Of a stretch of DNA of 64,000 nucleotides, positions 59,526-64,000 are shown piece by piece. A model generated the notes under the pieces. The model did not search any database. It saw only the letters and a program-made list of their open reading frames with translations, and was not told where the DNA came from. How positions within the stretch are numbered: position 1 is the stretch's first letter; every line of letters begins with the position of its first letter. The stretch lies in NCBI GenBank assembly GCA_002007465.1, contig LNAC01000031.1:5313305-5377304 (forward strand), given 5' to 3'. The stretch comes from Ailurus styani. Lineage: Eukaryota > Chordata > Mammalia > Carnivora > Ailuridae. Both the position numbers and the translations under genes were made by a program.

Positions 59526-59656
59526 TCCTTGGTCCTGCCTGCTGTTATCCTGTCATCCACTATAATTGCTCCGTGTGCATTTTTGAGCCGCAGAAGCTAC
59601 AAACCGGCAGCCAAGGGGTTGAATCCAGCTATGGACGGGATTTGAAAACTATCTTA

Positions 59657-59909
59657 AAAAATTAGAAGATCGGGGCGCCTGGGTGGCTCAGTGGGTTAAA
59701 GCCTCTGCCTTCGGCTCAGGTCATGATCTCAGGGTCCTGGGATCGAGGCCCGCATCGGGCTCTCTGCTCCGCAGGGAGCCTGCTTCCTCCTCTCTCTGCT
59801 TGCCTCTCTGCCTACTTGTAATCTCTCTCTCTGTCAAATAAATAAATAAAATCTTAAAAAAAATAAAAAAATAAAAATAAATAAAATTTAAAAAAAATTA
59901 GAAGATCGG
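59657..59909 (+). mobile_element. Can-SINE, sense, CAGTGGGTTAAAGCC subfamily, with target-site duplication
   Basis: The element proper is about 59673-59896. It is full length and close to consensus, with a long A-rich tail of mixed AAAT/AAAAT units. The flank aaaattagaagatcgg occurs just before the head (about 59657-59672) and after the tail (about 59894-59909). Confidence 0.96.
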
Positions 59910-60038
59910 AAATTTTGGATTTTGAACTTCCCTTGTGAAAGTGAGGAAGTTNATAAAATAAAAATAAATAAAATTAAAAAAAAATTAGAAGATCGGAAAT
60001 TTTGGATTTTGAACTTCCCTTGTGAAAGTGAGGAAGTT
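59866..60038. other. About 86-bp sequence present twice around a single N
   Basis: The stretch ending 'gtgaaagtgaggaagtt' at 59951 is repeated as 59953-60038 after an N at 59952. Each copy starts in the SINE's A-rich tail (ataaaaataaataaaatt) and runs through the unique flank. This is the same pattern as at 57711-57931. A reading frame running through the N is an artefact. Confidence 0.9.
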
Positions 60039-60414
60039 GTGGCAACACCGGGTGGGGGTTCCCACATGGCCATGATCCAGGGGAGCTGGGTCGTAGATGC
60101 CCCTCCATGTGGGACTTGACTCTTACCTGGTCTGCCCGAGGCAGGCATATGATTTTGTGTCCCTGATAGCACATTGTTGGCACCGGTCATAGAGCATTTT
60201 TCAAATGTTCCCCTTAACTCACTCCACCTTTCTGAGGTTGCAAGCTTTCCCCTTTATTTCTGTCTTCTTTACTCTGTGTTTTCTCTATCAAGAAATCAGT
60301 GCTTGGCATTTGTGGTCCCTCAGTTATCTTTTTATTAAATTGAATATAAGTAAGTTTGCAGGTTTGCTAATAAGCCCAACTTTGAATACTTCTCTAAATA
60401 ACAGCTGTTGGGGA

Positions 60415-60533
60415 TAAAAAATATGGTGATCCGAAGGGGCACCTGCACCCCAATGATTATAACAGCAATGTCCACAGTAGCCAAACTGTGAAAGGAGCCA
60501 AGATGTTCATCAACAGATGAATGGATAAAGAAG

Positions 60534-60569
<36 letters not shown>

Positions 60570-61003
60570 ACACTATGGAATATTACTCAGCCATCAGAAA
60601 GGATGAATACTTACCATTTACATCCACGTGAATGGAACTGAAAGGTATTATGCTGAGCGAAAAAGTCAATTAGAAACAGTTACCATATGGTCTCACTCAT
60701 GTGTGGAATATAAGAAACAGCACAGAGGATCATAGGGAAAAGGAGGGAAAACTGAATGGGAAGTCTTCAAAGAGTGAGAAAAACCACGAGAGAGTCTTAA
60801 CTGTAGGAAACAAACTGAGGGTTGTGGAAAAGGAGGTGGGTGGGGGGATGGAGTAACTGGGTGATGGGCATTAAGGAAGCCATGTGATGTGATGAACACT
60901 GGGTGTTACGTGCAACTGGATGAATCACTGAACTCTACATCTGAAACCGATGATGTACTGTATGTTGGCTAATTGAATCTAAATTTTAAAAAAGAAAAAA
61001 AAC
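60415..61003 (+). mobile_element. 5'-truncated L1 LINE 3' end, carnivore type
   Basis: 'caacagatgaatggataaag', 'cactatggaatattactcagccatcag', 'ggtctcactcatgtgtggaatataagaaacagcacagaggatcat', 'ctgggtgatgggcattaaggaagcc' and 'ctaattgaatctaaatttt' are the ORF2 tail and 3' UTR typical of carnivore L1. It ends in aaaaaagaaaaaaaa. No full ORF remains. It is less diverged than the L1 at 28831. Confidence 0.92.
60534..60567 (+). repeat. (TG)n microsatellite inside the L1
   Basis: About 16 TG units lie at the place where L1 normally reads gaagatgtggtatatatacac. The repeat therefore probably grew from the L1's own alternating sequence. Confidence 0.95.
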
Positions 61004-61214
61004 CAGCTTTTCGGTTAATTTTAGTATAGCCAACTCTCACTTCGTCCCATTTGCAGAAAGTAGTAGGAGTGAAAAACCACTGAATAATCTCTGAGGTTTT
61101 TTGTTTATTTGTCTGTTTTTTACATTGCGTTACCTTGAGGTTTTCATTAGATTCTCATTAGTTACTTGCTTCTGATTGTGCTCATTGGTAGGTGATGAAA
61201 TCATTTTGCTTTCC

Positions 61215-61430
61215 CTGGGAAGTCATCCCTGCTTCCACCAGTTAGCCATGTCCTCCCCTTTCTATGCCTCTAGTGTAGAATTTCTCAGATAGAATCCTAA
61301 GGATTTGTTTACTCGCCTGTTCTCTTCCTGGCAGGGACCGAGTATTATTCATCTTCGTACCTCTCGTACACAGCATACTGCCTGGCATGTAATAGGTGTT
61401 CAATACGGTTTCATTGACTGAATTATTGCC
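61215..61430 (+). repeat. L2 LINE 3'-end relic
   Basis: 'ggaagtcatccctgcttccacc', 'cctggcagggaccgagtattattcatcttcgtacc' and 'catactgcctggcatgtaataggtgttcaatacggtttcattgactga' match the L2 3' end. Confidence 0.78.
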
Positions 61431-61895
61431 TGAAGTACATGCACAATAGATAGATGATCTCAATTGAAGTTTCTTAAGTCTGACGTGAAGAGACATTGGC
61501 ACTACTTCCTCAAGTTAATCAATGGTATTGATAATTTAATATAGTATTTTCCTTTATACTTCTTTCCAGTTAAAAATTTTAACACAAAGTTCTTCAAGAC
61601 CAAAGGGATATGTTGTTGTGGAGTTCTTGGTAAAATCAAGAGGCTTCAGCAATTGCTTATTCTTTCTTCTTTGGAAGCGGTCTTAACAGGCAGTAATTGG
61701 GCTCATTAGCCTGTGCTTCTGTCATGGCCTTCGGGGGCCAGCCCTGAAACCCCGTGGAGGGTCTGGGTGTTTGATCTGTCGTCAGCTGCATTTCCTGGCC
61801 CAGCTCTGACTTCACTGACCAAAGCAAATGACAGCCATGGTACTCCATTTTCATAATATCACCAGGCCCAAGAAATTAAAAACCAGTAGAAATAC

Positions 61896-61896
<1 letters not shown>

Positions 61897-61951
<55 letters not shown>
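61897..61951 (+). repeat. Long (CA)n microsatellite
   Basis: About 27 uninterrupted CA units, the longest simple repeat in the window. It is very likely polymorphic. Confidence 0.98.
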
Positions 61952-61952
<1 letters not shown>

Positions 61953-62030
61953 CTTCTCTTTCTTTTCTGCTGTTGGGCTAGAGTAGAAGTGCTCCAGAGG
62001 CATAGCTTTCCCTTTTCCAGGGCTTTCACT

Positions 62031-62076
62031 CTTATTATCATTATTATTATAATTATTATTATTTATTATCATTATT
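62031..62076 (+). repeat. (ATT)n trinucleotide repeat, interrupted
   Basis: attatta/attatc/ataatt units run for about 46 bases. Confidence 0.92.
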
Positions 62077-62164
62077 GCCTAAATGACGCTCAAGATTTTT
62101 TTTGCCTTGAACTCTGCAGCTTACATGATGTCATTTAAACATTCTGGAGATAAAATAAGGGTTA

Positions 62165-62375
62165 ACATTGATGGACTATTGCTGTGTGGGCCAAACCCTG
62201 GGGCAAGCCTAATTGGATCGTTGTATCGGATCCTTATGAGAACCCTAAGGAATAGATATTCCTATGAACCCCGATCTTGCGTGTGGGAAACTGAGGTTTA
62301 AGTACGGTTAAAGAACTCAGACACAGTCTCACCTGGTAAAACCGCGGAGTGGAATTCCAGTTCAAGCCATGCAAG
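62165..62375 (-). repeat. MIR-type relic, antisense
   Basis: 'ggatccttatgagaaccctaaggaatagatattcctatgaaccccg', 'gtgggaaactgaggtttaagtacggttaaagaactcagacac' and 'ggagtggaattccagttcaagcc' follow reversed MIR. Confidence 0.75.
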
Positions 62376-63589
62376 CATTTGCTCCTCTGCTTTCCCAGCC
62401 TTCTTTGCTCACAGGCAGCTTTGTAGAAACTCCCCGTCAGAAAATGCTGGTGGCTCTCACCAGAGGAGGTTCCTAACTAGGTGACATGGGCTGCTGTTAC
62501 TCAACTCTGATTGAAGTACATGAGAGGAAGCTAGACACAAGTTAAATTCATTTTTAAATTAGGCACAGAGTAGCATTAGCAAAGTCTTCAAGTTTGCATG
62601 ATTTCCCTTGTATCATCTAGGACTGCTTTATATTGGGCTGCCTATTGAATTTGACACCATAATTACTGATACAAGAAGAGAGTAAAGTGATTTTTATTTA
62701 CTCAAAGCAGATGCAAATATTTGAATGTTGGAAGCCAGACGGTCCTATACTGTTTTCTCTCATACTTTGGTTTGAGCAGGAAAGTACAATTAGAAATGCA
62801 TAAACTGCGTTCCATTTTTATGCTTCTATTCTGAAACTCATTATTTTCTATTTTTAATTTAATAGTTTTATTTGCTAGGGTATTATGTGAAAGTATCTCC
62901 AGAAGCCAAGTATTTTCTGTGAAACTTTAAGTTTGGGCAACAGAGTTACAAATAAGATCCTATTTAACTTACTTATCAGGGTTCTCTCCTCCAGTGCACA
63001 TATCAGAGATAAATAGTGAACTTCAGGGAAGAAGGAGATGGTACCAAGATGGCCGAAGAGGTGCCCTGGGCAGCCTCCCCACCACCTTCTTCTCCTTTCA
63101 GTTCTCCTTGATAGAGGTTCTTAGCTTGAATTCCGCACACTGATGTCTCCTCATCATACAGTACCTTGTATATTTGCACATTCTGTGTCCTCACCTTCTC
63201 CTCAAAGTCTTCTTTGATTAATCCTACCTACCTGATGAATCACTCCCCCTAGAGTTAATAGATTTGGCATTCTCAAGGACTTGAAGGCATTTTCATGGAC
63301 GGGCTGTTCAGCTCCTCAAGGGCACGAAATTCCAGTATCTGTTTAAATGCTGGGCTTGCGACACTGTACCCACCGTGGATATTCAGGAATTACGGACTGA
63401 CTGACTAATAAACAGAGGCAAGGCCTCTCTCAAACTGAAGCCCTCTGGGCTTTGCATAAAAATTGCCGAGATACCAGGAATAACCTCTTCATTTATATGA
63501 GAACTGTGGAACCCAACAGACAGAATTTCTACCACATACACCCATGCCAGATATGTTCCCAAAGGGCAGCTTGTTCAGTCGGAAAACCT

Positions 63590-63840
63590 GACTCAGCAGG
63601 TTTAAATTATTCCTTTTGAACCACTTAACTTTTGAATTTCCTCATTCAGTGGCTTAAACTTGACTTTAAAACTGCATGCACGCCAAACATTTGCATTTAA
63701 TTGCAGCGGTGGTATGTTTTCCTGTTGTCATCTGAAACACATTCATTATCAGTGTCAGGCTTACACTGAGAGAGTTTGGTTATTTATATCTAAGAAATCA
63801 AATTCAACAAAGATAACTGAAGGCATGTAAGTTGATTTTC
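63590..63840. promoter_or_regulatory. Unique AT-rich stretch, candidate conserved element
   Basis: The sequence around 'aaactgcatgcacgcc', 'aacatttgcatttaattgcagcgg' and 'cattcattatcagtgtcagg' is complex and repeat-free. ATTTGCAT (about 63690-63697) is a perfect octamer/POU motif directly followed by a TTAATTG homeodomain core. Function is not shown. Confidence 0.28.
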
Positions 63841-64000
63841 CTACTTTTTTATTGTAAGACTATGCAGCCTGTAGATATACAAATTCAACTCCTTGGCAAA
63901 TCATATTTTCAATGACTGTTTGTCTAGAGATAAACGGATATGAGTAGAGAGAGTTATTTTAGGAATGATAAGTCAACATGAATTTTATTTTTTGTGACGT

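Larger units (their letters stand above)
30488..64000 (+). other. MCTP1: MCTP1 intron downstream of exon 30434-30487 (5' part)
   Basis: The intron begins gtaatt and is not closed in this window, so it is longer than 33.5 kb. Repeats and one pseudogene are listed separately. Stretches with nothing recognised are 30488-33700, 33895-35080, 36930-40010, 42765-45165, 48985-51070, 51240-52685, 54080-55285, 55710-56565, 56825-57250, 57935-58555, 60040-60410, 61435-61890 and 62380-64000. I assume the same gene continues because no terminal exon, poly-A site or new promoter was recognised. Confidence 0.8.

Noticed and set aside
59888..60190. 100-codon minus-strand frame with a repeated peptide
   Set aside because: It runs through an N and through both copies of the doubled flank. 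The repeat in the peptide is the assembly duplication.
30488..64000. Next MCTP1 exon (expected to encode DSEKKGF...)
   Set aside because: I scanned for its coding sequence and a matching acceptor and did not find it. I conclude it lies beyond the window, though a by-eye scan can miss a short exon.
1..64000. CRISPR arrays, operons, integrons, phage or plasmid features
   Set aside because: No regularly spaced direct repeats, no dense gene order and no bacterial promoters; the sequence is typical mammalian intron.

Overview
This window looks like mammalian intronic DNA from a carnivore. It contains at least 18 copies of the carnivore-specific tRNA-derived SINE (Can-SINE / SINEC). Their heads read like GGGCGCCTGGGTGGCTCAG, followed by a CT-rich tail and AAATAAATAAAAATCTT. 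Many copies carry the CAGTGGGTTAAAGCC head and a TCTCTGCCTACTTGTGATCTCTCTC-type tail. That form suggests a caniform carnivore, and a mustelid (ferret, mink, otter or marten group) is my best guess. The order is well supported; the family is inference. I see no bacterial, viral or plasmid architecture. Every open reading frame longer than about 60 codons outside the two exons looks like chance, repeat or pseudogene sequence.

One protein-coding gene crosses the window on the + strand: MCTP1 (multiple C2 and transmembrane domain containing 1). Only two of its exons are visible, both in frame (phase 0) at both ends. Exon A (8840-8959, 40 codons) carries the first membrane segment of the C-terminal region. 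Exon B (30434-30487, 18 codons) is a very acidic linker. When joined they read continuously from ...GKDNRQRDT into VVEDMLEDEEEE..., as in the mammalian MCTP1 protein I remember. The rest is intron: more than 8.8 kb upstream of exon A, 21.5 kb between the exons, and more than 33.5 kb downstream of exon B. I looked for the preceding and following coding exons and did not find them.

Layout. 1-8.8 kb: intron with a MER5A-like element, MIR and L2 relics, six SINE pieces and two single-N positions. 8.8-9.0 kb: exon A. 9.0-20 kb: intron with SINEs, MIR/L2, an ancient L1-like piece, a palindromic DNA transposon and an isolated GC-rich block at 16.8-17.35 kb. 20.2-25.6 kb: AT-rich stretch with no SINE. 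25.6-30.4 kb: two SINEs and a 1.1-kb 5'-truncated L1. 30.43 kb: exon B. 30.5-33.7 kb: repeat-poor. 35-37 kb: two LTRs of one MaLR-like family in opposite orientation, one hosting a broken RPL35 processed pseudogene. 40-48.5 kb: mostly fossil L2/MIR/LTR material plus two SINEs. 48.75 kb: polypyrimidine tract. 51-56 kb: MER20-like, LTR-like, MIR, hAT and SINE pieces. 57.5-61 kb: SINEs at two suspected assembly joins, L2 and MIR relics, and a younger L1 3' end. 61-64 kb: L2, MIR, a long CA repeat and a unique tail.

I did not find a previously undescribed system. The observations most worth checking are two single-N joins with the same sequence on both sides (probable assembly artefacts), the acidic frame-neutral 54-bp exon, a perfect inverted pair of RUNX-type motifs, several repeat-poor stretches that may be conserved regulatory DNA, and the unexplained GC-rich block. 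The names of old repeat families are recalled from memory, not searched, and their boundaries are approximate.
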